Source: Ctena decussata
Taxonomy: Eukaryota > Mollusca > Bivalvia > Lucinida > Lucinidae
Length of the DNA stretch: 64,000 nucleotides
Reading direction: 5' to 3'
Assembly (NCBI GenBank): GCA_963989385.1
Contig: OZ022503.1
Coordinates: forward strand, 89,315,138 to 89,379,137
Position numbers and translations under genes: made by a program. This document shows positions 34,430 through 46,510 of the stretch, piece after piece; position 1 is the first letter of the stretch, and each line of letters opens with the position of its first letter. Below the pieces are notes generated by a model that saw only the letters and a list, made by a program, of their open reading frames with translations, ran no database searches and had not been told where the DNA came from.

Positions 34430-35600
34430 GATAGGCGTATCTTTTCCGTATTGCTTCTTCCGGCTCTGAAACCAGCCTGTTCTTCAGCGAGGATCCCTTC
34501 AACTTGAGATTTGAGCCTGATTAATATGATTCCAGCATTAATTTACTCAGGTGACTCGAAAGGCTGATGGTTCTGTAGTTCTGGCAGTGCTATTGGAGAC
34601 CGTTTTCAGTGAGTGAAGTAATCAGCGACTGAGTTGATGGGGTCGGCAATTCTCCCGTTCTCCAGATCTTGTTACAGATTGTAAAAACATTAATCATGAT
34701 CTATTTACCGGCTTGAACAAGTTCTTACTGGTATATTGCCAGCTCCGGCGGAATTTCTCTTTTGCAATGTAGCTACTGCAATCTCAACGTCCTTACGATG
34801 GTTCGGTTTAGATATTTTGTTTGAAGCTGAGTGAAGCCAAGAACTGTATTGTCACCATACCTCTCATGGTTGTATAGCTTTGAACAATTTTCTGTCCATC
34901 TGTAAAGGATCTGCTGCATGCCCCAAACTTGTCCTTGACAGTTGTGGATCTACCCTGCTTCTCTGAAATAGATCCTTCACCAGCTGATATGTTGTCATGC
35001 TGTTGCTTTCCTCAGGCAAGTTTTAATCTCTTTGCACTGAATACCTATTCAGTTCTCCTTTGCTTTCTTCATGGCCTACTGAAACCTCTTGGAAACTGTC
35101 TTGTATTCTAACGCGACGTCTGCTTCATACAACCTGTTCTTTTTATTCCTTTTCTCGTCACACCAGTCGAGAACGTCTCTGTAACCCAGGGCTTTTTCCG
35201 GTTAGATTCCATCCCAAGCATCTCATTGCTGTGTCAGTCATTGCTGTATTGTGGATGGTATTCATGTTATCTATGTCTATGTCATTATTCTTCAGATTGA
35301 TGCAAATCTCATCTGTTTTTTTGCTTGAACGTGCCTGCCTGCATCTTCTCGAGAGCAAACCTCAGTCTTGACTTGGTTGGTTGTTTATCCTTAAGACAAA
35401 CCTGGACTGTTATCATGGACAGCTCATGGTCACTCCCTATGTCTGCTCCATGACAGTTCTTTGTCCTATGGATGTTAACACCCGATCGAAACCGTTTCCT
35501 CATCAGAATGTAGTCAATCTGGTTGTGATGCTTCTTGTCTAGGCTGTGCCAGGTTCGCTTTCTGGATAGTGTAAAGTGGCCCATGGTATTTGACAGTACT
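34430..35600 (-). pseudogene. LINE fragment: endonuclease C-terminus, linker and start of RT (minus strand)
   Basis: Read on the minus strand. 35584-35309 encodes the C-terminal endonuclease block: RKRTWHSLDKKHHNQIDYIL then ...IHRTKNCHGADIGSDHELSM, with the catalytic SDH. 35358-35158 gives the linker (NTIHNTAMTDTAMRCLG). After decayed sequence, 34600-34440 gives the RT entry blocks QNYRTISLSSHLSKL and AEEQAGFRAGRS. The palm box with the catalytic aspartates is not seen; the copy stops near 34430. Frameshifts and stops separate the blocks. In LINEs the endonuclease nicks the target and the RT copies element RNA there. This family is often mis-annotated in animal genomes as craniofacial development protein 2-like. 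Confidence 0.7.
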
Positions 35601-35924
35601 AGATTATTAAAAGTTGCAAATTCTAGGAGTCTTTCTTATTTGTCTCGGCATTGTAGGAGGGGTCCACAAACGTCTCCTCAGTCTGTTTTTTTTTTTTTTT
35701 TCATTTCTTTTTGGGTTTATTTTCTTTTTGCGGGCGTCTGCCTGTAAAATAATAATGGACGTCACGATATGGTAGGGTTGTGTTACCTGACCCCACTCGA
35801 TAATAGCTTTCTAACGTTGACGGCTATACAACCAAAACAACAGTTTTTCTATTCAAATCTTCTCTGCGTGGTGATTCCTGCAAATATTTACGGGCGCCTG
35901 TAAAAACAACGAGAAATGGACTGG

Positions 35925-36330
35925 CAGTTGGTTGCCAGTTATTTTACTATAATATCTACGGCGTTTTTTGCAGTGCCCTGCAGTGTTGTGGTTCCTTGAT
36001 GCTACATTGTGCTGTGTCCACTTTTATATGTTCTTTGGCGGTTTGGTCACCTGTTTTGCTATCCAATCTGCCTTTTTTTTTGTTTGAGTTTTGTAAGTTG
36101 AAAATAAAATAAATAAAAATAGATGTTGATGCTTTTTTTTTCTTGATTAGAGTATCTGAATGACCACCTGTTTGGGAAAGAGCTGCTCATTCGGTTTATC
36201 GTGCGTGTCTTTCGTGATCTTGTATCAATTTTCCGTGTGTGTGTGTGCTTCTCTCCCCATTGGTTTAGAGGGTGGGATGTGGAATTTGATTGTATTAATT
36301 CCTGACCGTTGCTTATCATTTTACTTTGAG
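35925..36330 (+). repeat. R1 dispersed repeat, copy b
   Basis: Shares GTGTTGTGGTTCCTTGATGC with the middle module and GACCACCTGTTTGGGAAAGA, GCTGCTCATTCGGTTTATCG and TTGATTGTATTAATTCCTGA with the distal module of the other R1 copies (7672, 55985, 62879). Confidence 0.6.
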
Positions 36331-39128
36331 TATGCTGAACAGGAATAGGCAACTATGTAAATCGTTCTGAATAGATCGATGCAGTGATGACATTGGTTCT
36401 AAATTCGAAAAAAGCCTGGCTCCAAGCAAGTATATTTTATGATTGTTTTTATCTTTGTAAAGTGTATTGAAACCATATTTTATATTTTTGTTTAACTTGT
36501 TTTTGTAGCATATGAATATGTACATATGTAAAATATATAAATATGTAGCATATATAAATATGTTTATGTTTATGTTTATATTCACCCTAAACAGGTTACC
36601 ATCCGGTCGTGGCTAGGTCGCTTGAGTGTTTCAAACCTCGTAAAACGTACTGCATTATTTTTATACAAAGTAAAACGGGATGGAGCCGATTAACTAAGTG
36701 AAACCTTTTTCTTTTGGGTTTATAAAACATTGATATCTATGACTGGCACTTTTGCCAACTTCGCATTTAATTAGACATTCATATATTTACTACACTTTAG
36801 TGATTATCAAGAAATTTCAAACGCAAATGAGTGCTATTCCTTGCCAGTAAGAGACAGTTGTAGTTGTAGTTAAAATGTTAAAGTGTAAATAGCCCAATCA
36901 TTGATTTAAGAGGATTTTGCATTCATGTTTCTCTTTTTACCGTGGTACGCCATCACCTCGAGCAAAAATATCGTTTTACTGTGGTACGCCCGTTACCTAA
37001 AGCAAAAATATTATGCATTCAAATTCTGTCACGAGCTGTTTGCAAACCATCCATACTTACATGATAACAAATCTGTTAGACATAAAGTTTTGAAAGAGTG
37101 GGGTCAAATTTAGAATAATAAAATTTATGGTAATTTTTTTCTTCATTGGCCCTCTTTGGTGACACTTATTTTAGATTGGAAGGTCCTAATTACTAAAACG
37201 CATATTCGGCTATCTATATATGGATGTAATTTAATAAAAAAAATAATACAAGCGATTATTTTTTAAAGTTAAAAAATAGAAAGAAAACAGACATTTTAAT
37301 ATTTTCACAATTTCACCCCTCTAGCGCACGCAGGAATTTCTCAGGATGTCTCCAGGTTTTATTATGTCCAGCAGGGAGATCACGTTCTTATGGGTACCAA
37401 ACTCTTAACTTAAGGGAGAGCGAAAGTGTTTTCTAGCGTAGCTATAGATTTCGGGCCTAGCACTCAAAGATATGTAACCAGATAAGATTGCATTAGTATC
37501 AATGAAAATTGAAAAGACCCTGGTGTGGATAACATACCAGAAAAACTTACTGAAGCAAGCGTGAGTCCATGAATGATATTTTTTCACAGATCTGATACAA
37601 ACTTAGGAGAGCATGAGGACGGCCGATCCCGTAAACTGAGCCGTTGATTATTATACTCCCGGAAAACGCAAACCTACAAATCTTCCAAAACTAAAAATGT
37701 ACTCGTATCAACCTCATCTGTCAGAATTTGTTGTAGATTTTCTTCTTGGCTTTGATTGCAGTCGTGAACTGCATTGCGCGTATGCTATCAATCAGTGCTT
37801 TTTAGGACAGTCTCTGAAGGTTGGCACTGACGTTGCTCTTGATAACAACGCTCTGTTACTTATCATGCATTTGTAACATCAACATATTCGGACAAAACTG
37901 CGTTTGCTATTCGTTTACGTCTTTTAATCTTCTTTTGATGCATTTGGTAGAAAAGGCGTATCGATAACTCTTTATAAATCACCTGTGAATTAAGCCCTTG
38001 GCCACAAATGGAATTGGTCTTTTTCCCAATGTATTAACGCTTTAAAGACTGAACATAGAAAAATTCCGGCCGAGTTAATAGTTCGGTGTTTGACTCAAAG
38101 GTCAGCAAAATTAAGCGTATAAGGAAGACATTTCCTATGTACGTTTTATGTTCCTTTAGGGTTATTACTAAATAATGGCAACACCTTTGTAGATTAGTAG
38201 ATTTTATACATGATCAAGTATCCTACATATAACACTAAAGCGTCTTTTGTGAACTTTATAAGTCAGGTTTGAAATTAAAATTTTAACTTGTTACAATAGC
38301 AACATAAGATGTCATGCACGTGCTGGGTATGGCAAGTGATTTTTACGTCATTTTGGTAAGGAGTGCTAAGGACGAGTTGCATTAAGGTGCAGTAACGGCC
38401 TAATTTTTTCGCGAAAATTCAAAACGCAGTAATCGCAAAAATAAAGACAGTTTTAAACAGGCCAATCCTTATATTTTGAAAATCTGTTTTTGTATTTTCG
38501 ACAGTCTTTCTAAAAATGCGTCATTTTGTACCACAAAATACCCTAGAAATCGCGAAAACAGCCAAAAATCGCGAATTTGCGCACTTCAACATCAGTAAAA
38601 AGTATCAGCACAGGCAAGACCCAACTTAAAATTTTAACAAAGTGTGCCTTATAATATTATATGCATACAGTGAAAATATATACTTGGGTCTCGCCTGTGC
38701 TGGGGTTCAAAACATAACTTTCATGAAAAAAAATCTTCAAATCGTATGGCAAGAATTTAGCCAACGCACCGCCGGTGTGCCTCAACATAAATGAAAACTG
38801 AACTTTCACCTTACCGTGACGAATATATTAGATAGATCATTATATCCGACTGTAGAATGTGTCTTCTAAATACTACCAGACAGACTGACATACATTAAAC
38901 GTGTCGAATTTCGCGGCAAACACCGAACGTTACTTTAAGGTCGTCTGTCAGGTAAAGGTAAACATGTGTAAACATCTCTTCACTTCTTATCCAGAAAGTG
39001 TATAGCTGCAACTGTCACTGTACTATTTTATCGATTAATTAAAAACGTTGCTATACACAAGAAACCCCTTTATTTTTAATGCCCATGTTCTATATTTTAT
39101 GCCCCCACCCCACACGTGGTGGGGGCGG
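36331..39128. other. Non-coding sequence with small repeats
   Basis: A 40- to 45-base direct duplication (ACCGTGGTACGCC...AGCAAAAATAT) lies at 36938-37010. A hairpin pairs CAGCACAGGCAAGACCCAA (38606-38624) with TTGGGTCTCGCCTGTGCTG (38684-38702). AT-rich TATGTTTATG runs lie near 36540-36580. No gene is seen. Confidence 0.5.

Positions 39129-39186
<58 letters not shown>
39129..39186. repeat. (GT)n microsatellite
   Basis: About 27 uninterrupted GT dinucleotides. The long CVCVCV frames across it are artefacts. Confidence 0.95.
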
Positions 39187-39187
<1 letters not shown>

Positions 39188-39753
39188 GGCTTATGTGTTA
39201 ACCTTGTTCATCAGTCCATTCGTCCGTCCGTCTGTCCCATATTGAAAATTGAAGGCCTATGTTCAACACCTCCTACAGTTTTTATAACCCAATCAAATTT
39301 AATACTTACAGACATATGAGGACAATGCATTATATTTCGTAATTCCTTTTCAAGAGAAGACTATTGTGTATGTTAGGGGGGTGAGGGGTGGGGAGAGGGA
39401 GGTAGTAGGTGTAGGGGTTTGGGGACAGGCATGGCGCGGGGGACAGTACCTGTGTCTCACAGACATACTTTTCTATTTTGTTTTCCAGTTGTTTTCTAAT
39501 TTTCCTTTCAGAATGCGGGAGTTGCTATCTGCCCTAATATTATGCCCGTTCCATACAAGCAAGCCAGAATAAAGAGTGGGCGTTGGGATGGGGGAATGGC
39601 TTGTCAAAATGCTTCTTAAGTAAATGTAAGAAGCTGTCTGATCTAAGATGATTGGGAATACTTTTTTTTGTAGCGGAAATAATGCTGTCTAAAACCTTAA
39701 CACTTTCACCTGGTAAAACGATGGTGAATTAGCATGACTGCAGAGTTTTTACA

Positions 39754-39782
<29 letters not shown>
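39754..39782. repeat. 29-base C homopolymer
   Basis: An unbroken run of 29 C. Length in an assembly is unreliable at such runs. Confidence 0.9.
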
Positions 39783-39784
<2 letters not shown>

Positions 39785-39995
39785 CTTCTAAGAGGTTAGG
39801 AGGGGCGGCATATTGGCCTGAGTCTTTCCGCCCGGCTGTCTGAGCATATACTCAATATTTTTTAGTTCTAAATGTCTCTTTTGAGTACGTATTCATTGTT
39901 GGGTACATTCTGTTGGGTGTAGGATTTTTATGTCCCAGATATAATGGGTAGGGTGTCTGGATTACTATGGTATATTGTTAATTTAAGCCAACAAA

Positions 39996-40117
39996 GTTTT
40001 GACAATCTGTGTTTTGGGTTTTCTTCCAGTGTTTGAATCCGATAAAATTCGGACACTGTCCATTTAAGACCCAACAAAATTACTTGAAAGAAAACCCAAA
40101 ACACAGTTTGTCAAAAC
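39996..40117. mobile_element. Foldback element (GTTTTGACAA arms)
   Basis: GTTTTGACAATCTGTGTTTT then GGGTTTTCTTCCAGT at the left pairs over about 35 bases with ACTTGAAAGAAAACCCAAAA then CACAGTTTGTCAAAAC at the right. A short palindrome (ATCCGATAAAATTCGGA) forms the centre. Non-coding miniature element. Confidence 0.65.
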
Positions 40118-40249
40118 CATGAGTATGTTTTTTTTGGCTATGGGGTAGTTTCATCCTGACAGGCATCAGTGCCTCAACAGCAAAAGTTATTTGTCTAGAA
40201 AACGGGCTTATAAAACCCTTTAAACAAGAAAATCGGTGGAACCGATGGT

Positions 40250-41705
40250 TGCTCCCCGAAGGCTTGGAATAGGAGAATGGGTATCCTGGTGAAGGGGTGA
40301 TTTTCTGTGTAAATTAAATGCAATTTAAAATGGAAAAAATAATTCTCTTCAATAATTTTAGAGCAATGCTCTGGACATGCATACAACTGAGAAAAATAAG
40401 AAGGGAAGTAACTCCAAATTAACTTGGGACACATTATGGTTCTTCTGCTCTGCACTTCTTGTCATTACCCTCTACTATCAATATGTGAAGTTTCATTCAT
40501 GTTCTCTTAAATATGTACAGAGATATACTCCGGCAAGCTAATTTACTGGAAAAATTAGGAAGGGAGCTAACTCTGTAATTACTAAAGGTATGGTTATAGT
40601 TCTTAAGCTCTGCATTTCCTGTCATTACCCTCTATCATTGTGTGAAGTTTCATTTAGTTTCCTTCAATACCTGCTAAGATATGCTCCATACAAGCAAACT
40701 ACAGCAAAAATTACGAAGGGAGCTAACTCTGTAATTACTTTTGATAGGGTTATGGTTCTTGTGTTCTGCACTTTCACTCATACCCCTCTATCAGTGTGTG
40801 AAGTTTCATTAAGTTCCCTTTTATACTTTCAAAGATATGCTCTGGACATGCAAAATACTGAAAAACAAGGAAGGCAGCTAACTTTGTAAATACTTCAGAC
40901 AGGGTTATTCTTCTTGTGCACTGCACTTTCTTTTATTATCCTCTTTCAGTGTATGAGGTTTCATTAAGTTCCCTTTAGTACTTTTGAAGATATGCACCGG
41001 ACAAGCTTAATATTGTAAAAAACTGGAAAGGGAGCTAATTTCGTAAATACTTGTGATAGAGTTATGGTTCTTGTGCACTGCACTTCCTCTCATTGTCCTC
41101 TATCAATGTGTGAAGTTTCGTTTAGTTCCCCCTTATAGTTTGAGAGATATGCTCCGGACAAGCAAAATATTGCAAAAACTGGAAAGGGAGCCTACTTTGT
41201 AAATACTTGTCACAGGGTTATGGTTCTTAAGCACTGCACTTTTTCTCATTGTCCTCCATCAATGTGTGAAGTTTCATTTAGTTCACCCTTATACTTTCAG
41301 AGATATGCTCCGGACAAGTAAAATATTGCAAAAAACGGAAAGGGAGCTAACTTCATTAATACTTGTGACAGGGTTACGGTTTTTAAGCACTGCACTTTCC
41401 CTAGTTGTCCTCTATCAATGTGTGAAGTTTCAGTTAGTTCCCCCTTATACTTTCAGAGATATGCTACGGACAAGCAAAATATTGCAAAAACTGGAAAGGG
41501 AGCTAACTTCGTAAATACTTGTGACAGGGTTACGGTTCTTGTGCACTGCACTTCCCCTCGTTGTCTTCTTTCAATGTGTAAAGTTTCATTTAGTTCACCT
41601 TTATAGTTTCAGAGATATGCTCCGGACAAAAGTGTGACGGAAGGACGGACGGACGGACAGACGGACGGACAAAGCGGCAACTATGTGCTCACCCTTCGGG
41701 GAGCA
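40250..41705. mobile_element. Element with 13-bp inverted ends enclosing about eight 155-base tandem repeats
   Basis: TGCTCCCCGAAGG (40250-40262) and CCTTCGGGGAGCA (41693-41705) are exact complements. Between them a unit of about 155 bases repeats about eight times from 40430: GGGTTATGGTTCTTGTGCAC, TGCACTTCCTCTCATTGTCC, TCAATGTGTGAAGTTTCATT, AGAGATATGCTCCGGACAAG, AAAAACTGGAAAGGGAGCTA, CTTCGTAAATACTTGTGACA. It ends with (GGAC)n near 41640-41672. Open frames inside repeat the same peptide and are not genes. Probably a non-autonomous mobile element that amplifies internally. Confidence 0.75.
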
Positions 41706-41745
41706 TAAAAATCTAAGCGGTTTTACAGATATTTTGTTTAGGGCC

Positions 41746-42696
41746 CAGTCTCACTGTCACGTTTTGAGGGCTAGGTTACACTACGTTTCCCTCCCTACGT
41801 TTGGCAAAGAAATGTACCCCGTTTTGTAAGTATCTAGGCGTTATTACGCGTTTAGTACGTTTCCAATACGTTTAACTACCATTTACTTTGTATTACCCGG
41901 TTATCAAACGGCTTAGTACCACGCTTTCACAACGGATGAGAACAGTTTACTTACCTACTACGATTCCGTACGTTTTACTAGGGACTACTAGGTAGTGACC
42001 GGGATTACTACCTAGTCAAAGTCACGTTTCAATAGGTTTCGCAAAACATACCATATCGTAATAAAACGTAGAATTAAACGTCACAAAACGTACAAAGACG
42101 GCAGTAAAGCGTATATAATGCGTACTAGTACGTGGAAGATCTTCAAGTATGGATACGTATTCAAAACCTTTCATCAACGTTCTAGTACGTTTAGATTACG
42201 CTTCAATACGCTTTTAAGTAAACTACGCATATAGTATTTCGAAATGTTACGTTTAAGCTGATGTTTCAAATCAAACGTAGCTCGGCCACGTATGTAGCTG
42301 TTTATTTGCGTATACAATACGCATACACTACGTTTTAACACGCATATTCCCGTTTTGGTACGATTAAAATACGCAGTAAAGCCTAGTCCGTAATACGTGA
42401 CAGTGGAACTGAGACTAAGGGGACCTCTAGGTTTTTCGTGTTACTTTTTTGTACGTATTTAATGCGTTTCAGTACGTTTTGACCACGTTTTATTACATGT
42501 TGGTACGTTTTAGTACGTATATGCTACGCATACCAAAATGCCATGGTTTAGTTAAAAATTCTAAATCAAACGTAATTATGCCACGTATTTAGCTATATCT
42601 ATATACGTATTCATTACGTTTTACAACGTTTACTGCCGTTTTGCCACGTTTAAAAACGTAGTAAAACCTAGACCTCAATACGTGACAGTGAGACTG
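41746..42696. mobile_element. 951-bp ACGT-rich element with 16-bp inverted ends
   Basis: CAGTCTCACTGTCACG (41746-41761) is the exact complement of CGTGACAGTGAGACTG (42681-42696), and pairing continues less perfectly into both sides. A third end-like motif (ACGTGACAGTGGAACTGAGA, about 42395) suggests a nested or duplicated copy. The body is saturated with TACGTTT, TACGTA and AACGT words in both orientations, very unlike its surroundings. No coding frame is seen. Confidence 0.7.
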
Positions 42697-42803
42697 TGGC
42701 TTTCAAGATTTCCCAGATCGGAAAGGGGACATAACTCAACCCAATAAGACATAACTCAAAAACAAATCTGGACATTTACAGTTTAAACTGTTAACGTGTA
42801 CCC

Positions 42804-43170
42804 AAAATTAAAATCTTAAAAAAGTTCCTTCAAGAGCAGAGAATACATACAGAAGTAGGAACATGGGCCAGACTACGTAGTTTCGGCTAATAAAGCCTCG
42901 TCAGTGACCCTGACAATATCTGGTGACGAAACCAGAAACAAAGCATACTGTAATTTCTTAATTTTAATTGGGCAGTCGATTCAAAGACTGATTAGTTTCA
43001 AAAGGATTCAAATAATATAAAAGACGATGGTCTAGAATAATAGTCTAAATCGATCTCAAATTTTAGACTTCTCAGAATCTATCCTCTGATCTAAAAGGAT
43101 ATAAATAAAATGTAATCTGCACTATGGATGATGTACGGGGAGACGTTTTACGGCCGCCAAACGTCCAAAC
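42804..43170 (+). repeat. Dispersed repeat R2, copy 1
   Basis: Runs from AAAATTAAAATCTTAAAAAA through GTTCCTTCAAGAGCAGAGAA, GGGCCAGACTACGTAGTTTC, TCTGGTGACGAAACCAGA, GGCAGTCGATTCAAAGACTG to GATGATGTACGGGGAGACGT and TTTACGGCCGCCA. The reverse complement of the whole block lies at 47190-47575. Related end sequence (GTTTTTACGGCCTCCAC) is also at 21478. Confidence 0.75.
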
Positions 43171-44261
43171 CTGAGCGGTTCTTCAAATATTTTGTTCACA
43201 ATGTTGCTCCTGAAGTTGGAAGAAAGAGAATAACTCAGCAAAAATAGTTAAAATACACTCAAATAAGTCAGAACAGCTGTATCTTGATTTGTATTTGTAT
43301 CTCAAATATATGATATACTGAGGTAATGCCTATGTCAGAATCTGAATAACAAACCCAGCGCAAGAACCCTGGTCTGCTTATTTTAGTTCTAATCAAAAAT
43401 CAAGATCCTAGCATCAGGCATCGATAAGTTTCATAGCTGCCCATAAAACATTGTGGACGGACAGACAGACAGATTGACAGACGGTTGGGCCCAATCCCTT
43501 TCGCTTTCTCAACTTGTTTTTCAAAATAAATCCATTTAAAGTTTTTTTCCATTTTCTGCAAACATACGTTTTACCTATATCATTGACTAATTCAGCATGT
43601 GAAATCGGAATAAGAATAGTACACGTACTAAGTTAGTATACATATTAGTTAGGCGGTGACTAGCGTTAGTCATTGACTAAATTAACTCGTTGACGTAAAA
43701 TCGGGCCTTAGACAGTCTCAATATAAACCCAATGTGTTATTCCGACCAAATAAACGAAGTTCTAGGAGTTTTGTTTACTGAATGGCTTATTTGTGGGACG
43801 TCTGCCCGCCTTTCTTTTACGCCCCTCACTCAGGAACGGTTAAAGGCAGAATCTTGATTTTTGAGAGTATAAAAGAGCAGATACGTATTTTTTCAGTCTG
43901 GATTGTCGTTGCCGACTTATATTTGACTTCTTTTCTTTTGACTCGGGAACAGGGTAGAAAAGAATATAAGGTCTATTATGAACAACCATGTGAACAAAAT
44001 GCATCAAAAGCTAAGCTAGTGGTAGTTGCATACCGTTTCGACATAACGCAAGGATGATCTTATCAACTTTTGAGCAAATTCTTTGCCGAATTATGTAGCT
44101 TTTCAGATTCTGAACAAAATAACAGAAGAGCCACTTTTGAGCTAGGGTCATGATATATTATACATACAGATTGTGCTTTGGGTGCAGTTAACTTTATTAT
44201 TATTATTGTTATTATTAGTATTATTATTTTGCAACACGCCAATACTCAACCCAATGTGTGA
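43171..44261. other. Unassigned sequence with a 91-codon open frame
   Basis: Plus-strand frame 43782-44057 has an ATG start but no recognisable domain, signal or partner exon. A GGACGGACAGACAGACAG stretch lies at 43453. No supported gene. Confidence 0.35.
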
Positions 44262-44447
44262 CGCAATTTTACGTTCTTTTCAACAGTATTTCAGTCATAT
44301 CAGGACAATGGGAGGATGATCATGAAAGGCTGTGTGAAACAAAACCCCGTTTACCGGTGAAAAGAGTTCTAAGTTCCGCCCCTAACGGGAATCAATCCCG
44401 GGATCATTAGCTCAGCAGGCCAGCGCTTAACCGTGGGGCTCCCCTCA
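44262..44447 (-). repeat. tRNA-derived SINE, copy 2
   Basis: On the minus strand GCCCCACGGTTAAGCGCTGG then CCTGCTGAGCTAATGATCCC and GGGATTGATTCCCG give a decayed tRNA head. The body CCATTGTCCTGATATGACTG then AAATACTGTTGAAAAGAACG matches copy 1 at 33090-33270. Confidence 0.7.
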
Positions 44448-46183
44448 ACCCAACTGTATTCGTTTACCCAGTTTCAAGTACCAAGTACTTTTAACTGATC
44501 AAAGTTTTTTTGTTCTTCCATTATCAGCCAATGGTGCATGTAACTTCTGAGTAACAATATCTTACGTTGGTATATTCTGTCAGTTTTTGTCTTCCATATC
44601 ATTATGCGGGTAGAACTTTGTAAAATTCTGTTTGCCACACTGTTTGCCACACTAGAAAAAAAATAGAGAAAAGACTATCTCCTCTATTGCTGCAACAATG
44701 CAGGGCTCGACCTCCAATACCTTTTTTATATTAAATGTTTCTGGTACTGTACTCCCAAAGTCCAGACTGATACAGTATCTCGATAGGTACTATATATATT
44801 GACCAGATAAACCAAGTAATAGTATAACATCAAATTATGTCTTATGGGTGGGATGGGGCCGGTGGCGGGGGTCCCGAGTTTAGCTGTTATTTTCAAGCGA
44901 TAAATACTTAGTAGCATAACATACACTAAAGGCTTGTGACTGTGTCCTCTAAACTTCAGATTGCATTTTGTTTTCTTTATATAGTTTTTCAATTATATTT
45001 TTACGTTAATACTGTGCCAGATATTTTCAATGAAACAGGGCAATTTTCATGTTTTTATATTTAAAACTGGTGATTTAGTTTTTACGAAATGGGCTTCAAC
45101 TTTAGAAGACCGATTATTGTCACTCACTCTAATGGATGCCTATATACAAACATGCTGGCTTATGATAGCGGCGGCTTTATATTGTTTCTGAAGCAATCAT
45201 GTACTATCTTTTTTTTTGATTTCTCGCTGTATATAACAAATTGTCATGTATATTACTCTCTAAAATCGTAAAAATTAAGCAGCTGGGCATTAAATGTATA
45301 GATTATCTGAAGACATGTATCTGTTTCTTTTTCTTTTCTTTTTTTCTTAGCAGCTAGCTATGTATAACAAATTGTCACGTATGTACTCTCTAAAATCATA
45401 AAATTGAGTAGCAGGGCAATAACAGCGATGACATTACTGATTTATGCTTTCAGAATGATCAGGCAAACAGCAAATCTTCTGCGCTTCTTCAGAATACGTC
45501 ACGTCTTTCAAACTTCTAAGTTCGAACTATTCTATGTTCGTCACGTATAAAACGTACAATATGAAAGCCTAAAAATAACTGCTAAAAATGCTAGCATATT
45601 CAAGTAAACAATATTTCTGAAGAACTGTCAGAATTGTTCTCTGGGAGAGGAAGTTACGAAATTGGTTAAGCGGTTTTGAAATGGCTTACCTAATCAATTA
45701 ATGTTATTTACGTTACTACCAGTGATAACCTCTTATAATAATAAAAAAAACTTAGACTGTATTTTTCTAATAGTTTACGATTATGGAGCAATTCTATTTA
45801 AAAGCATAACAAAAACATGTTCCATTTAATTTTATGATTTGATAAAAATACTTACAGGTAACGTATATTATTGACCAGTATGCCCAAAGGGCCTTCAGAA
45901 AAATGACAACACATGTTTTTTTTCATCTTGTATGCACCACTGCTACAGTTTATATGTATTGCCAAAACATAAACATGCATGCCGATTGGAATACCATATG
46001 CACCCAGAATATATATGGCATGAAAAACGATGAAATACTTAAAAGCTGCTTTAGAAATGTGTAAGTTTGAAGTTGTTGCCATGGCAACGTGAAACACACC
46101 AAGTCTACGTTATTATTTTTTACTGTAACTATAACATTTATACATCTTATAACAGCTTAAACATTTAACATTTACTCTCTAAA
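44448..46183. other. Unassigned sequence with a direct duplication
   Basis: TATAACAAATTGTCA(T/C)GTAT followed by ACTCTCTAAAATC.TAAAA and GCAG(C/G)GGGCA(T/A)TA occurs at about 45231 and 45362, about 130 bases apart. No gene is seen. Confidence 0.45.
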
Positions 46184-46510
46184 AGTAAAAAGTATGCAAA
46201 GACCAGGAACTGAAACAATCAAAATCCAAATCCAGCCCTCAAACCATAGTTGGAAACAACTAAGATTACAAATAATCAAGATACAGAGAACATATGGCCA
46301 ACCGAGTGAGCAGCTTGTTCCCAAAAGGTGGCCACTCAGCAACCCAAACCGAACCAAAAATAATAAGAACATACATAAGGTAAAACATCACAGAAACTCT
46401 GACACCAAAAACAGGCAACAGAGAACCACAACAGAACTACCGCCTTGGAACCGTAGAAATGAATTACTGGGGGGCTTAAATCGATTTTACAGGCCCAACC
46501 TCACCCTCAG
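46184..46510 (-). repeat. R1 dispersed repeat, copy c
   Basis: Nearly the full reverse complement of 62879-63198: on the minus strand CTGTAAAATCGATTTAAGCC, CAAGGCGGTAGTTCTGTTGT, GTGATGTTTTACCTTATGTA, GCTGAGTGGCCACCTTTTGG, CTCACTCGGTTGGCCATATG, GATTGTTTCAGTTCCTGGTC. The 107-codon plus-strand frame across it is a by-product. Confidence 0.8.

Noticed and set aside
41266..41606. Repeated peptide frames in the 155-base tandem array
   Set aside because: Each unit encodes the same fragment in shifting frames; no start, domain or splice logic.
40430..41640. CRISPR-like regularly spaced repeats
   Set aside because: Units are contiguous 155-base tandem copies without distinct spacers, in a clearly eukaryotic context.
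43782..44057. 91-codon plus-strand frame as a small gene
   Set aside because: No motif, no partner exon, and it sits among repeats between the two R2 copies.
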